Positions 1 to 8,541 of a stretch of DNA of 64,000 bases are shown piece by piece. This stretch comes from an uncultured bacterium. GTDB taxonomy: Bacteria > Cloacimonadota > Cloacimonadia > Cloacimonadales > Cloacimonadaceae. Where the stretch lies: contig CALLHY010000003.1 of the NCBI GenBank assembly GCA_938009275.1, positions 1 through 64,000 on the forward strand, read 5' to 3'. Numbering within the stretch: the stretch's first letter is position 1; each line of letters opens with the position of its first letter. The position numbers and the translations under genes were made by a program. Below the pieces are notes generated by a model. That model did not search any database, had not been told where the DNA came from, and worked only from the letters and a program-made list of their open reading frames with translations.

Positions 1-2
1 TT

Positions 3-68
3 TACTTTATGCGCATGCACCTGGATGGCAAGCTGATTGCTACCCGCAAGATGGTGATGGTGAAGTAA
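3..68 (+). CDS. 3' end of a secreted protein with C-terminal sorting tail (partial)
   Basis: Only the last 21 codons lie in the window. They read YFMRMHLDGKLIATRKMVMV plus a final K, then TAA. This matches the end of the secretion tail on other proteins here, such as the SGVYFVKLE...KLMLLR end at 14.3 kb: an aromatic beta strand, a short turn and a basic M/L-rich last strand. It is probably the 3' end of a large exported protein lying mostly upstream. The body is outside the window, so nothing can be said about its function. A GTGCTGG array begins immediately after the stop codon. Confidence 0.6.
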   Translation, partial: YFMRMHLDGKLIATRKMVMVK

Positions 69-178
69 GTGCTGGAGTGCTGGGGTGCGGACGTGCTGGA
101 GTGCTGGGGTGCGGACGTGCTGGTGTGCTGGTGTGCTGGTGTGCGGGTGTGCTGGGGTGCTGGTGTGATGGCGTGATA
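69..178. repeat. GTGCTGG-type low-complexity array
   Basis: Two exact copies of a 24-bp unit (69-92 and 93-116, beginning GTGCTGGAGTGCTGG and ending GCGGAC) are followed by looser 8-9 bp GTGCTGG(T/G) units fading out near 178. The array is strongly G-rich on the plus strand and starts at the base after a stop codon. A related, more degenerate stretch lies at 10450-10526. It has the appearance of slippage-expanded DNA; no coding role is visible. Confidence 0.75.
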
Positions 179-185
179 GCGTTAA

Positions 186-598
186 TTAGACTATGTCGTT
201 CCCGCGGAGGCGGGAATCCAACACCTTAAGAATCCCGAAAGGGATGACACCTGTTATGTTTCTATCAATAACATGCTGCCTGGTGATAGTTGCCAGGTCT
301 ATAGCGTATATCCACTGCATGCTCCACATCATCTTCACCCACAAGTTGTTCCACACCGGTAGCGGAGCCTCCCTATGTGCGGGCAGCCGGTTGTAAAGCT
401 TCAGATATGCCTTAAAATCACTAATCATAGCTGCTTCAAACTGCGGGACACGCTGCTGAACTTGCTATTGCCATTGTGAATTTTGTGCTTCGGCTTTGAG
501 CGCACGATATAACGGTTCAAACTTGGGTTAAAGTAAATCACGCTATCATCTGCCATACCGGTGTAACCGCCGATTAGATTCTTAAAACGTACTTTCAT
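186..598 (-). pseudogene. Broken small gene, two overlapping ORFs (about 57 and 80 codons)
   Basis: The minus strand holds an ORF starting at 598 (MKVRFKNLIGGYTG...) behind a good AAGGAGA ribosome binding site and stopping at 425. A second ORF overlaps its stop as ATGA, starting at 428 (MISDFKAYLKLYNRLPAHR...). Reading the second frame upstream of its ATG gives RVPQFEAAMISDF, which continues the protein naturally, so a one-base frameshift in one original gene of about 130-140 codons is the simplest explanation. The last roughly 20 codons (GVIPFGILKVLDSRLRGND) come from the hairpin repeat at 197-245, so the 3' end also looks replaced. I do not recognise a function. Translational coupling of two real small proteins is the alternative. 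Confidence 0.5.
197..245. repeat. Double-hairpin dispersed repeat (dRS3-like)
   Basis: Two hairpins stand side by side. TTCCCGC (199-205) pairs with GCGGGAA (210-216) around GGAG, and ATCCC (232-236) pairs with GGGAT (241-245) around a GAAA tetraloop. The reading FPRRRESN / DSRLRGND is a familiar by-product of short dispersed repeats in many bacterial genomes. It forms the 3' end of the broken gene here, suggesting it inserted into or replaced the end of that gene. Only one copy is visible in the window. Confidence 0.55.
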
Positions 599-682
599 GG
601 TTTCTCCTTTGGTTTTAATGCTGCGGGGAGAATATGCTCCCTCATAATACTGGGGGGAGACAAAAACCGTATTTATGGACAA

Positions 683-1283
683 AACTGGCGATTATTTTTA
701 CTTCCTTGCATTTTCCTTGCTTTTCGCAAGCGCATCGAACTGAGGTTCATCGGGCATTAAACGGGGAAAAGCCCGATTATCCCCCGATGAAGCCCGGTGC
801 GGAGCAGCTTTGGCTTGCAAGGAGCGTTAGAAGGGGTGGCAAGCAAGAGCATATAGAGCTTTGCATGATCAATTAACTCAAATGTGCTATTTACGTGGGA
901 TAAATCCCACACCTATTATCCAACATCGGTTAGAACAGGCTAAAAAAAGATTGCACCTGTTAGGGGCTAAATTGCAATAGTTACTGTGTTCTAGGGAGCT
1001 TAAGCAGATTGCCCTGTTTGCTAATCAGGTGTCGCTGTAGTCTATCAGGATCATTGCACAATCTCCGTTTATTAAGATGTATCATATGACCATACAATCG
1101 TACCTATTGGGCTCGTCTCATTTAATATTTCAGCATTAAGTCTATAGTAAACAAGCATGATTTATCTGCCAACCTCAATATCGGTCGCATCCATATTCGT
1201 CCTTGTTTGTGCAAATTCGTGGTAGTGGCTTAATTGCTCCGGCGTTACAGCATTAGCTTAATACCATGTATTTAACTAATTTG
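683..1283. other. Intergenic stretch without a supportable gene
   Basis: No ORF here has a convincing ribosome binding site or composition. Short ORFs around 634-876 read like noise (low complexity, no start signal). A weak inverted repeat CGGG...CCCG occurs near 750-770. The region may hold decayed sequence; nothing further is supported. Confidence 0.4.
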
Positions 1284-1313
1284 TTGACAGATTTACCTAT
1301 ATTGTCACATTAT
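1284..1313 (+). promoter_or_regulatory. Sigma70-type promoter of the TPR/sigma54 activator gene
   Basis: TTGACA (1284-1289) and CATTAT (1308-1313) are separated by 18 bases. The predicted transcription start near 1320 leaves a leader of about 40 bases before the chosen ATG at 1360. Confidence 0.5.
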
Positions 1314-1359
1314 GCAATCTCGTTATGTAAATCGTTATAACTGCTGGATGGAGGCTAAG

Positions 1360-3627
1360 ATGAGCGATGCACTACACTCTGACATTTACCAGTTGGAAAA
1401 GCTATCTGAAGGTAATCCTGAGCTGTTTCTAAAGGAATACGCAGAACTTGCCAAGCTTCACGAGAGTGGTGTTTTTAAGATGATGCTGGAGTTTTATAAG
1501 TGTAAAGCTTTTATCATCATGCACCGTCATGCCGAAGCTGAAGAGACCGCTCTGGCATTCATGGAAGAAGCAGTTGAAAATAACGACTATGCTATGATAG
1601 CCCGTGGCAACATAATCTTAAGCAGGTGTTACAGTGCCATGAAGAACGGCAAAGAGGTAAAAATCCATCTGGATTTTGCTTTGGACAATGCAAAAAAAAC
1701 CAAAGACAGCAGCCTTATTACTCAGGTGCTATGCCAGATAGGCACCTACCATCAGAAGCGCAATGAGCGCATCGAAGCGCTTAATGCCTTCGAAAAGGCA
1801 GAGAAGCAGATATCGGGTTCGGAGGATGCCAAAACTCAGCTATCCACTCTGCTCGATCACAGCTCGGCATATTACTATTTTGGAGAATATAACAAAGCTC
1901 TGCCACTGTTAACCGGTGCTTTAAAGCTTAGCCACAGAGTAGACGATGTAGAGCTAAGCCTGTTAATTGTAAACAATCTTGCCACGCTATACATGATGAT
2001 GAGCAAGTTCGACGATGCCGAGCAGATGATGCTTACCAATCTTGAGCAGTGCGATAAGCATGGTAATCCCATGCGCAAGCTAAATGTGCTGTTCAATCTG
2101 GGTGTATTGCATCTTAGACAGGATGGCTTTACTGAAGCATTGCAATACTTTGAGAAATGCAAGCATCTTGCAAGTTCCATTGGGATGACAGACCCACGCT
2201 TTGTGATGGATTTAAACAGCAATTTTGCTGGTTGTTACCGCTTTTTAGGTAAGCCCGAGGAGGCTTTGCGCCACCTGGATATAGCTCATGAACAAGCCAC
2301 GATTATTGGTGATCAGAATTCCATTATGGAAGTGCAGGTTAACAGGGCAAATATGCTAATCGGATTGGGCGAATTTACAGAAAGCCGCAAGCATCTGAGA
2401 AGCATTATTAAGTATGCCACCAAAGAAAAGCACTATCACCTGTTAACTGTGGCTTACAAAAACTATGCCCGCACCTATGAAGTGCAGGGGAACTATCCGA
2501 AAGCCATAGAAAATCTGCTGAAGCTAACTACAATCCAAAACGACTTTCATGCCCAGTTAATGGCAGAACAAAGCAAGGAATATGACGTTCAGATCCAAAA
2601 CATGATGAACGACTATAGTGCGGTTCAACAGCAATACAGCATATTGGCAGAAGGACTGAAGTCCGAATTTGCCAGGGAGTTTGTTGGCAGCAGCGATGCC
2701 CACAAAAGAGTGCTGGAGTCTGCATTGCTTGCGGCTCAGCATCCCAATTCCAGTGTGCTGATTCTGGGCGAGTCTGGAACGGGAAAAGACGTGCTTGCCC
2801 GCATTATTCACCTCAGTAGCAGCAGAAGAAATCAGCCTTTTATAGCGGTTAATATGGCTGCTATCTCGCCAAGTTTGCTGGAGAGCGAATTCTTTGGGCA
2901 TAAACGCGGCTCGTTTACCGGTGCTACCACCGATACCAAGGGTTTCTTTCTGGAGGCTAACAAGGGCACTTTGTTCCTGGACGAAATATCGGAAATGCCC
3001 GTTGCTCTTCAGGCAAAGCTGCTAAGGGTGCTGGAATCACGCCGTTTAACCCCGGTGGGAAGCAGCTCCGAAATTGGCTTCGACACTCGAATTATCAGCT
3101 CCACCAATCGCAATGTGCTGGATATGATATCAAAAGATACATTCAGGCTAGACCTGTATCACCGCCTGAATACCATAGAAATCTATATCCCTCCGCTAAG
3201 GGAAAGACCCGCCGATATAGCAGCGCTTTTGGTGTATTATACAGATAAGATTGCTAAAGATATGAAGCTGCCAATACCCAGAATAGATAATTCCTTCATC
3301 GAAAAACTGCAGGGCTACCGCTTTCCCGGTAACGTGCGCGAACTGAAGAACATTGTTGAACGACTGCTTATTATGTTCAAATCCCGCGATTGGAATGCGG
3401 ATACCTTAAATTCCCTACCATCTCTAAAGATGGAACTTGGCGGCAGCATGGGCTCGGACATGCAGAACAAAAAAATGAATGTGGAGCGTAGCGAGATAAT
3501 AGACGCGCTTGAACGTAGCAACGGCAAGCAAAAGGAAGCAGCCAAGCTACTCGGCATATCAGAAAGCACACTTACGCGCAAGATTAAAAACCTGAATCTG
3601 GAAATATACACTCGCAAGGGTAAATAA
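1360..3627 (+). CDS. Sigma54-dependent transcriptional activator with N-terminal TPR sensor region
   Basis: This is a 755-aa protein. Residues about 15-430 are helical TPR-like repeats (for example [31 protein letters not shown]). The AAA+ domain of sigma54 activators follows: Walker A GESGTGKD (470-477), the sigma54-contact loop [15 protein letters not shown] with GSFTGA in place of the common GAFTGA, Walker B GTLFLDE, and [12 protein letters not shown] Fis-type helix-turn-helix ([19 protein letters not shown]) closes the protein. It should remodel sigma54-RNA polymerase at target promoters, with the TPR region replacing the usual receiver or PAS input, probably sensing a protein partner. 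The ATG at 1360 is chosen because GGAGG stands 5 bases ahead; an in-frame ATG at 1312 overlaps the promoter. It is monocistronic, with a hairpin terminator after it. Its targets are unknown. Confidence 0.9.
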   Translation: MSDALHSDIYQLEKLSEGNPELFLKEYAELAKLHESGVFKMMLEFYKCKAFIIMHRHAEAEETALAFMEEAVENNDYAMIARGNIILSRCYSAMKNGKEVKIHLDFALDNAKKTKDSSLITQVLCQIGTYHQKRNERIEALNAFEKAEKQISGSEDAKTQLSTLLDHSSAYYYFGEYNKALPLLTGALKLSHRVDDVELSLLIVNNLATLYMMMSKFDDAEQMMLTNLEQCDKHGNPMRKLNVLFNLGVLHLRQDGFTEALQYFEKCKHLASSIGMTDPRFVMDLNSNFAGCYRFLGKPEEALRHLDIAHEQATIIGDQNSIMEVQVNRANMLIGLGEFTESRKHLRSIIKYATKEKHYHLLTVAYKNYARTYEVQGNYPKAIENLLKLTTIQNDFHAQLMAEQSKEYDVQIQNMMNDYSAVQQQYSILAEGLKSEFAREFVGSSDAHKRVLESALLAAQHPNSSVLILGESGTGKDVLARIIHLSSSRRNQPFIAVNMAAISPSLLESEFFGHKRGSFTGATTDTKGFFLEANKGTLFLDEISEMPVALQAKLLRVLESRRLTPVGSSSEIGFDTRIISSTNRNVLDMISKDTFRLDLYHRLNTIEIYIPPLRERPADIAALLVYYTDKIAKDMKLPIPRIDNSFIEKLQGYRFPGNVRELKNIVERLLIMFKSRDWNADTLNSLPSLKMELGGSMGSDMQNKKMNVERSEIIDALERSNGKQKEAAKLLGISESTLTRKIKNLNLEIYTRKGK

Positions 3628-3632
3628 AAAAA

Positions 3633-3660
3633 GGTGATCCCGGTTGGGACCACCCTTGTG
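3633..3660 (+). terminator. Probable terminator of the sigma54 activator gene
   Basis: GGTGATCCC (3633-3641) pairs with GGGACCACC (3646-3654) around GGTT with one A-C mismatch. It lies 6 bases after the stop and is preceded by an A-run. The downstream T-run is weak and interrupted, so efficiency is uncertain. Confidence 0.5.
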
Positions 3661-3796
3661 GTGTTTTGTAATCGGGAGGATTGCTTAGGGTATAGGGGTT
3701 ACCATAAGCATCATCACCTTGGTTTTGGAGGCTGGATGTGGAGTGGGTTCGTTTCTATCTTTTGGGGTTATGGTTATGTGTTTCATAAAATCCGCT

Positions 3797-4021
3797 TTAT
3801 GCCTTGTCTCGGCGGATGCCGCCGAACATTAGCAATTGATATTGGTTATAGAGTTGCTCAACCCTGTCTTTCACTTCTATCCGGTTCTGCTGATTGTAGT
3901 ATTCGTGATAGTTCTTAAACTTATCATGATCCAGATATACAGTGAAACCAATATAGCCCTCTCCTCCGGGCTTATATGTCCGTTCAAAGATATCGCTTAG
4001 TTGAATCTGTTTACTCTTCAT
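3797..4021 (-). CDS. Small hypothetical protein (74 aa)
   Basis: The ORF runs MKSKQIQLSDIFERTYKPGG...VEQLYNQYQLLMFGGIRRDKA. The ATG at 4021 has a weak GAGTTAGG directly upstream; a TTG at 4039 would extend it by six residues. The product is hydrophilic, rich in Tyr/Asn/Gln, with a predicted helix in its C-terminal half, and has no signal peptide or membrane segment. I do not recognise a family. It stands alone in a gene-poor stretch (3.66-4.35 kb), so it could be a real small gene, a remnant or chance. Confidence 0.35.
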   Translation of the reverse strand: MKSKQIQLSDIFERTYKPGGEGYIGFTVYLDHDKFKNYHEYYNQQNRIEVKDRVEQLYNQYQLLMFGGIRRDKA

Positions 4022-4283
4022 ACCTAACTCACGTTTCAAATAACTTATATTCTGATACTGATAATCTTATACGCAGATGTTGTGCCAAAAGAATGTTAAA
4101 CACACGCTCTTGTTATCTGTATGTATTACAGCAAGATACAAGAGGGGTTGCTTTATGATTTCATCTTATCCAGGCATAAGTGCTGTGAAATTGCATTTTG
4201 CGAAATTGCGTAAATGAAATTAGCCTTAAAATTTGATAAGCTTTTCTAAGCACATACAAGGGGATTAAGCCATCAAGTTTCTA

Positions 4284-4311
4284 TTGACACCCAGTGGCTG
4301 CATCATAAAAG
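4284..4311 (+). promoter_or_regulatory. Probable promoter of the radical SAM gene
   Basis: TTGACA (4284-4289), 16 bases, TAAAAG (4306-4311). The -35 is perfect and the -10 weak. The gene's ATG lies 36 bases beyond the -10 and is preceded by AGAGAGAAG. Confidence 0.4.
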
Positions 4312-4347
4312 TAGATAAACCCAATAAGCATAAAAGAGAGAAGCCCC

Positions 4348-5700
4348 ATGAAAAGCATCCTGATGCTTGCCATAAATAGCAGTTGGAGTCAAACCAATCT
4401 TGCCTTGTACTATCTTCGCGAAGTAATTCGCGAACTGCCACATCGCGTTATTATGAATAGCTTTACTCTAAGCGACCACCTGGGCGATGTATTATATGAA
4501 GTATATCAGGCTAAGCCGGAGGTAATCTGCTTTTCTGCCTACATTTGGAACAGTGAGTACCTGCAAAAGCTTATTCCGGAGCTAAAGAAGCTGTTGCCCG
4601 ACGCCATAATGGTTATTGGTGGCCCCCAGGCTGCTCATGCCCATTTCGGTTTAGCAGACAGAGACTTTATCATAACGGGTAGTGGTGAAGCCAGCTTCCG
4701 CGCCCTGGCCAAGAACGATTTTGAGGGAATACAAGGTGAGTACAGCCTTGCCCTGTGTGATGTGCCATTTCCTTACCGGGCTTCAGACAGCGAACAGCTT
4801 GCCGGAAAACTGGTGTATTATGAGTGTTACCGTGGTTGCCCCTATTCCTGTGTTTACTGCCTTTCCGCTTTGGACAAGCGTAATGAACCGCGTTTTGATG
4901 CCGGCAATCCAGACGATCTTAGCAAGTTAGATGCGGAATTGGAAGCCCTGATTGCCCTGAAGCCCAAAACTTTGAAGTTCATCGACCGCAGTTTTAATGT
5001 GTTTCCCAAGTTAGCGCAGCATATCTGGAGCTTTTTTATCCATCACCCTCACGCCTGTGAAGTGCATTTTGAAATCTATCCAGATTTGCTTTGCGAAGCG
5101 GACTTCGCTATTTTGGAGCAGGCACCGGAGGGGCTTATTCGCTTTGAGGTAGGAATTCAGACTACAAATGATGCCATTGCCGAGCAAAGCGCGAGAAAGA
5201 GTAACTGGGACAAAGCCAGCAAAGCACTAAAAGACCTTAAGCAGCGTACCAAAATCCGCGTACATGCCGACCTCCTGGCAGGTCTTCCCGGTGAAAACTT
5301 AGCTTCCGTTCACCGCTCTATAAATCAGCTTTGCGCCATCCTGCCCGATGCCGTTCAATTGGGCTCACTAAAGATATTGCCTGCCACCCCCATGCAGGAT
5401 ATCGCCGCCTCCAAAGGCTATGTATATCTGTCCAGCCCTCCCTACCAATGCTTAAGTTCCGATGCCCTAAGCTACCCGGAAATGAACTCCCTGGAGGCTT
5501 TTGCCAAGCTGCTGAACCTATACTGGAACAAAGAGGAACACTGCGGGCAATGGCAGATGATGCTGCAAAGCCGCAGTGCCACAGAGCTATTGTCCATGCT
5601 GCTGGAGCTTCACAAACAGCACGGCTATGAGCTTCATTCTCTGGCGAAGGCTAAGCGCGACGCTATTATGCAAGAGCTATTGCAGCTAATCAGCGGCTAA
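4348..5700 (+). CDS. B12-binding-domain radical SAM protein
   Basis: This is a 450-aa enzyme. The N-terminal 130 residues form a cobalamin-binding-like Rossmann domain (MKSILMLAINSSWSQTN, then VIGGPQAAHA and ITGSGEASF). The radical SAM core follows, with the CX3CX2C cluster motif CPYSCVYC at C164, C168 and C171, which would bind a 4Fe-4S cluster and S-adenosylmethionine, then GIQTTND and DLLAGLPGE. The C-terminal region resembles the DUF4080 class, whose substrates are largely unknown; methylation or other radical chemistry is likely. It is a single gene ending 2 bases before a convergent small gene. The exact reaction cannot be told from sequence. Confidence 0.85.
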   Translation: MKSILMLAINSSWSQTNLALYYLREVIRELPHRVIMNSFTLSDHLGDVLYEVYQAKPEVICFSAYIWNSEYLQKLIPELKKLLPDAIMVIGGPQAAHAHFGLADRDFIITGSGEASFRALAKNDFEGIQGEYSLALCDVPFPYRASDSEQLAGKLVYYECYRGCPYSCVYCLSALDKRNEPRFDAGNPDDLSKLDAELEALIALKPKTLKFIDRSFNVFPKLAQHIWSFFIHHPHACEVHFEIYPDLLCEADFAILEQAPEGLIRFEVGIQTTNDAIAEQSARKSNWDKASKALKDLKQRTKIRVHADLLAGLPGENLASVHRSINQLCAILPDAVQLGSLKILPATPMQDIAASKGYVYLSSPPYQCLSSDALSYPEMNSLEAFAKLLNLYWNKEEHCGQWQMMLQSRSATELLSMLLELHKQHGYELHSLAKAKRDAIMQELLQLISG

Positions 5701-5702
5701 GA

Positions 5703-5894
5703 TCACTTGTCCTTTTCTTTCTTGCGAGCCGCTTTTGTTTCTCTGTCGCGTCTGTGCCATATCAGGTGCATTTCAAAACCCACAAAGGCAAGAAACAAGC
5801 CGAACAGGCCTCGTAATTCCAGATAAGGATACAGGATATACAGGGCTATTGCCATTACTATCCATTCTATTATTGCCAAAACGTATTGATTCAA
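5703..5894 (-). CDS. Small membrane protein (63 aa)
   Basis: Two hydrophobic stretches (AIIEWIVMAIALYILYPYL and LFGLFLAFVGFEMHLIW) are followed by a very basic tail (RRDRETKAARKKEKDK). This suggests two membrane spans with a cytoplasmic C terminus. It starts with TTG, 7 bases after AGGAG, which supports a real gene. No family is recognised. It is convergent with the radical SAM gene and lies just upstream of, and co-directional with, the FGE-like gene's 3' end. Confidence 0.55.
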   Translation of the reverse strand: MNQYVLAIIEWIVMAIALYILYPYLELRGLFGLFLAFVGFEMHLIWHRRDRETKAARKKEKDK

Positions 5895-5913
5895 TTTATC
5901 TCTCCTAATGTGT

Positions 5914-7302
5914 TTAATTGTTTATTACCCGGGCACTACGCACGATGCGAAAGCCCAGGTCTTTCGAACTGTCAGCCGCAGCATTACCGCCCCGGTAGGT
6001 GGAATTGCAGAGGTCTGGTTCGCTTTGCCAGCTTCCACCACGGATCACACGGTAAGCTCCGCTTTTCGCCCCTTTGGGGTGGATAACTGCTTCCTTGCTA
6101 TATGGTCCCCAATAGTCCCAACACCACTCGAATACATTGCCGCTCATGTCATATAGCCCAAAGGCATTGGCTTTCTTTTGCCCACAGGCCTGAACCCGGT
6201 CACCGCTGTTAGCCAGATACCATGCTACTTCGTTAATCCTGTTGCTACCGGAGAATTTTAGCTTGTTATAGTTATCTCCGCACTTTGCTGCATATTCCCA
6301 CTCTGCTTCGGTTGGCAGTCGATAGCCTGATGCATCCCAATTGCAGGAAACGCTGTAGCGAAGCGAATCGAAGTCGCTGACATTATTGGCGTCAGGAAAG
6401 CCCTTGTTAATAGAGTAGCATGGGCTTAGTCCGTCTCTTTGGCTAAGCAGGTTACAAAATTCCAATACCTGATACCAGGATACATTGGTAACGGGCTGCC
6501 TGGAATCGGTACGCACAGAAGGATTGAAGCCCATCACTTCTTGCCACAATGCCTGGCTAACCTCCGTTTTGCCAATTAGCAGCTGAGCCAGGCTAACCTG
6601 ATGGCGTGGACGCTCATACTCGCTGCGGTCTAAAAATTGCGTTCCCATAACATACGTAGCCCCAGGGATATATACCAGGCCATGGGGGTTGTTTAGCATA
6701 TCCATCTCGGAGACAGTTATCTGCATGCGGCCTTTGTGAACTATGCTGATTTCCCGGCGGTAACACAGGTCTCCGGCAAAGAATTCCAGGCTATAATCTC
6801 CTGCGGGAATCTGGCTTAGCTTCTTTGTATTATTCGCTTTAACGCTGCCAACATATATGCCTCCCAGATATACATCGCCGGCATAAGAGCTTTTTATCTC
6901 CAGCTTTCCCGTGCCCGAGCTTACCTCATTAACTATAGGCTTCAGGCTTTGCTTGGGTTCAAACTGGGGAAGCGGCATCTCTTGGGCTTGGGGCTTGGGG
7001 TTTGCTTTGGGCGGGTTGTCAAAATCCAGTAGGGTTTCCTGATTCATAGTTACAATTATATTGTGGCTAAAAACGCCTTTAGGATTGCGTAATTCCACAT
7101 TGTGCTCACCCACGGAAATGTTTTTCCACACTACGTTACTTTTGGCAAAGAGGCTCTGGTAAAACTCACCGTCCAGATAAGCATCGCCGCCAAACCTGGT
7201 GATAATGCGGATACTGCTGGTGGAAGATGCTGCTACCTCATGCTGTGCGCATAGAGCAGAAACAACGAAAATAATAGCCAGGCAGAGTAATAAATGTTTC
7301 AT
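5914..7302 (-). CDS. Exported PEGA / formylglycine-generating-enzyme-like protein
   Basis: This is a 462-aa protein from the ATG at 7302, which opens a clear signal peptide (MKHLLLCLAIIFVVSALCAQ). Two PEGA-like beta repeats come next (GGDAYLDGEFY; GDVYLGGIYVGS...IPAGDYSLEF). The C-terminal 250 residues are an FGE/SUMF1-type fold: YIPGATYVMG, GKTEVSQALWQEVMG, PVTNVSWYQ, YRLPTEAEWEYAA, GLYDMSGNVFEWC, RVIRGGSW and LGFRIVR. Of the two oxidase cysteines of true FGE only the second position seems to be kept (DLCNSTYR), so it is probably not a sulfatase activator but an exported FGE-fold binding or structural protein. It lies 16 bases after the L,D-transpeptidase stop, likely in one operon. Confidence 0.85.
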   Translation of the reverse strand: MKHLLLCLAIIFVVSALCAQHEVAASSTSSIRIITRFGGDAYLDGEFYQSLFAKSNVVWKNISVGEHNVELRNPKGVFSHNIIVTMNQETLLDFDNPPKANPKPQAQEMPLPQFEPKQSLKPIVNEVSSGTGKLEIKSSYAGDVYLGGIYVGSVKANNTKKLSQIPAGDYSLEFFAGDLCYRREISIVHKGRMQITVSEMDMLNNPHGLVYIPGATYVMGTQFLDRSEYERPRHQVSLAQLLIGKTEVSQALWQEVMGFNPSVRTDSRQPVTNVSWYQVLEFCNLLSQRDGLSPCYSINKGFPDANNVSDFDSLRYSVSCNWDASGYRLPTEAEWEYAAKCGDNYNKLKFSGSNRINEVAWYLANSGDRVQACGQKKANAFGLYDMSGNVFEWCWDYWGPYSKEAVIHPKGAKSGAYRVIRGGSWQSEPDLCNSTYRGGNAAADSSKDLGFRIVRSARVINN

Positions 7303-7318
7303 AGCCAAACCCTTAGTG

Positions 7319-8035
7319 TTATTTAATGATGTCGATAGGGATGTGTCCCTTGTCCTCAATCTCAGCCTTTAGTTTTAGCAGTTCCTCGTTATGTAGCCTG
7401 ATGCAGCCTTCGGAGGCGTTGGTGCCTATTGAAGATGGATCGTGAGTGCCGTGAATACCAATTCCGCGCCAGGTTTTGCCGGAGAATGAGCCTTTTGCAC
7501 CGGTGTAAAGGGCTATAAAGAAGGGGCCGTATGCACCCTTTATGCTGCCCTTGCCGTCCTTGAAATCATGCTCCCAGCCTTTGGAATCCTTTATGAAGTT
7601 TACCTCGTAATGCCCTTCGGGAGTGGCATTGTCACCTTCTTTGGCTTTGTCTTCGGGATTTTTGCCCAGAGCAACCGTGTAGCTTGCCAGCAGATTACCG
7701 TCACGATAATGATGTAGTAGATGCTTAGCTTTTTGCACCAGCAGATAGTCACCTTTGATTATCATTCTTGCCTGGGCAAGCTCAGCGGCAGCGGGTGCAT
7801 CTGGCTTGGCGGGCTGTTCTGGTGGCTTTGGTGCTTCTTGGGCGGGCTTTAGCGGGGCTTTGGTGCTATCTACCAGGGCGGGGGCAGGCTTGTTCATGGC
7901 AGACATAATGGTATCGGCATGCAGCTTCCAAAAAACTGCCAGGAGGGCAATCAGCACGAAAAAGAGCAAAACAATAAGACAGGAAGTCCCTTTATTTTTG
8001 CGATAACGCAGGTTGCGGATGCCTATCCTGTTCAT
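7319..8035 (-). CDS. L,D-transpeptidase (YkuD domain) with membrane anchor
   Basis: This is a 238-aa protein. An N-terminal membrane anchor (CLIVLLFFVLIALLAVFW) is followed by a Pro/Ala/Lys-rich linker (about residues 55-88). The YkuD domain carries the catalytic motif GIGIHGTHDPS...SEGCIRLHN, with the nucleophile at C211. Family members cross-link peptidoglycan through 3-3 bonds or attach proteins to it in the periplasm. The linker probably spans the periplasmic space. It is followed at 16 bases by the exported FGE-like gene, so the pair may act together in envelope maintenance. Confidence 0.9.
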   Translation of the reverse strand: MNRIGIRNLRYRKNKGTSCLIVLLFFVLIALLAVFWKLHADTIMSAMNKPAPALVDSTKAPLKPAQEAPKPPEQPAKPDAPAAAELAQARMIIKGDYLLVQKAKHLLHHYRDGNLLASYTVALGKNPEDKAKEGDNATPEGHYEVNFIKDSKGWEHDFKDGKGSIKGAYGPFFIALYTGAKGSFSGKTWRGIGIHGTHDPSSIGTNASEGCIRLHNEELLKLKAEIEDKGHIPIDIIK

Positions 8036-8132
8036 GGCTGTTTGCTCACGTCTCTGCTTATTTTTGGGAATCTATAAGCTTCAATATTCATTATCAGATG
8101 CATGTTTATCTCCATATAAAAGGCTTTGTTCC

Positions 8133-8160
8133 TGCTTAGGGCTTACAGTAGATTTGTCAA
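8133..8160 (-). promoter_or_regulatory. Candidate promoter of the L,D-transpeptidase gene
   Basis: On the minus strand, TTGACA (8160-8155), 16 bases, then TAAGCA (8138-8133). The -35 is perfect and the -10 weak. It would give a leader of about 90 bases. Confidence 0.35.
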
Positions 8161-8210
8161 ACAATATTTGTAGCTGTAATTACACACCTGAGAGAGATAA
8201 TTAGCTGAGC

Positions 8211-8528
8211 TTATGTTATAATCTCTTGAATTGGCAAGAGAAATATCTTAATAAGACCTCTTGTTTCCAAGTTTAAACCTGAGTTTTGTAGCTCGTCCAG
8301 GGCAAATCTCACATCATCTTTTTCTGCGATACCCATTATGATGTTACCATATCCCTGCTTTATATCAGGGGAATCTTTGAACGAGACAAACAGCGGGATA
8401 TCATAGAGCATTTTTTGTCCCAGGGTTTCCCCAGATAGCACAATAGTATCTTCTATGCCAGCTTCAGACAATGCTAAGATAACGTCATCAAGATATTTAT
8501 CGTTATAGAGGTGGAGTATCATATACAT
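8211..8528 (-). CDS. PII-like signalling protein in transporter operon
   Basis: This 105-aa protein has the size and beta-alpha-beta pattern of the PII superfamily: MYMILHLYNDKYLDDVILALSEAGIEDTIVLSG, written here only as its pattern, starts with a strand followed by a helix and the hydrophobic TIVLSG strand; later come GYGNIIMGIAEKDDVRFAL and a final hydrophobic strand. Canonical GlnB signatures (the T-loop Tyr-51 motif) are not seen, so it is PII-like rather than a nitrogen regulator. It is the last gene of the EIIA-antiporter operon, 14 bases after the antiporter. In other bacteria PII-like trimers bind adenine nucleotides and gate a neighbouring transporter; here regulation of the antiporter is inferred. 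Confidence 0.65.
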   Translation of the reverse strand: MYMILHLYNDKYLDDVILALSEAGIEDTIVLSGETLGQKMLYDIPLFVSFKDSPDIKQGYGNIIMGIAEKDDVRFALDELQNSGLNLETRGLIKIFLLPIQEIIT

Positions 8529-8541
8529 AAGCTCTCCTTGT

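Noticed and set aside
193..396. Plus-strand ORF beginning MSFPRRRESN
   Set aside because: It reads through the hairpin repeat and the antisense of the broken small gene; no ribosome binding site.
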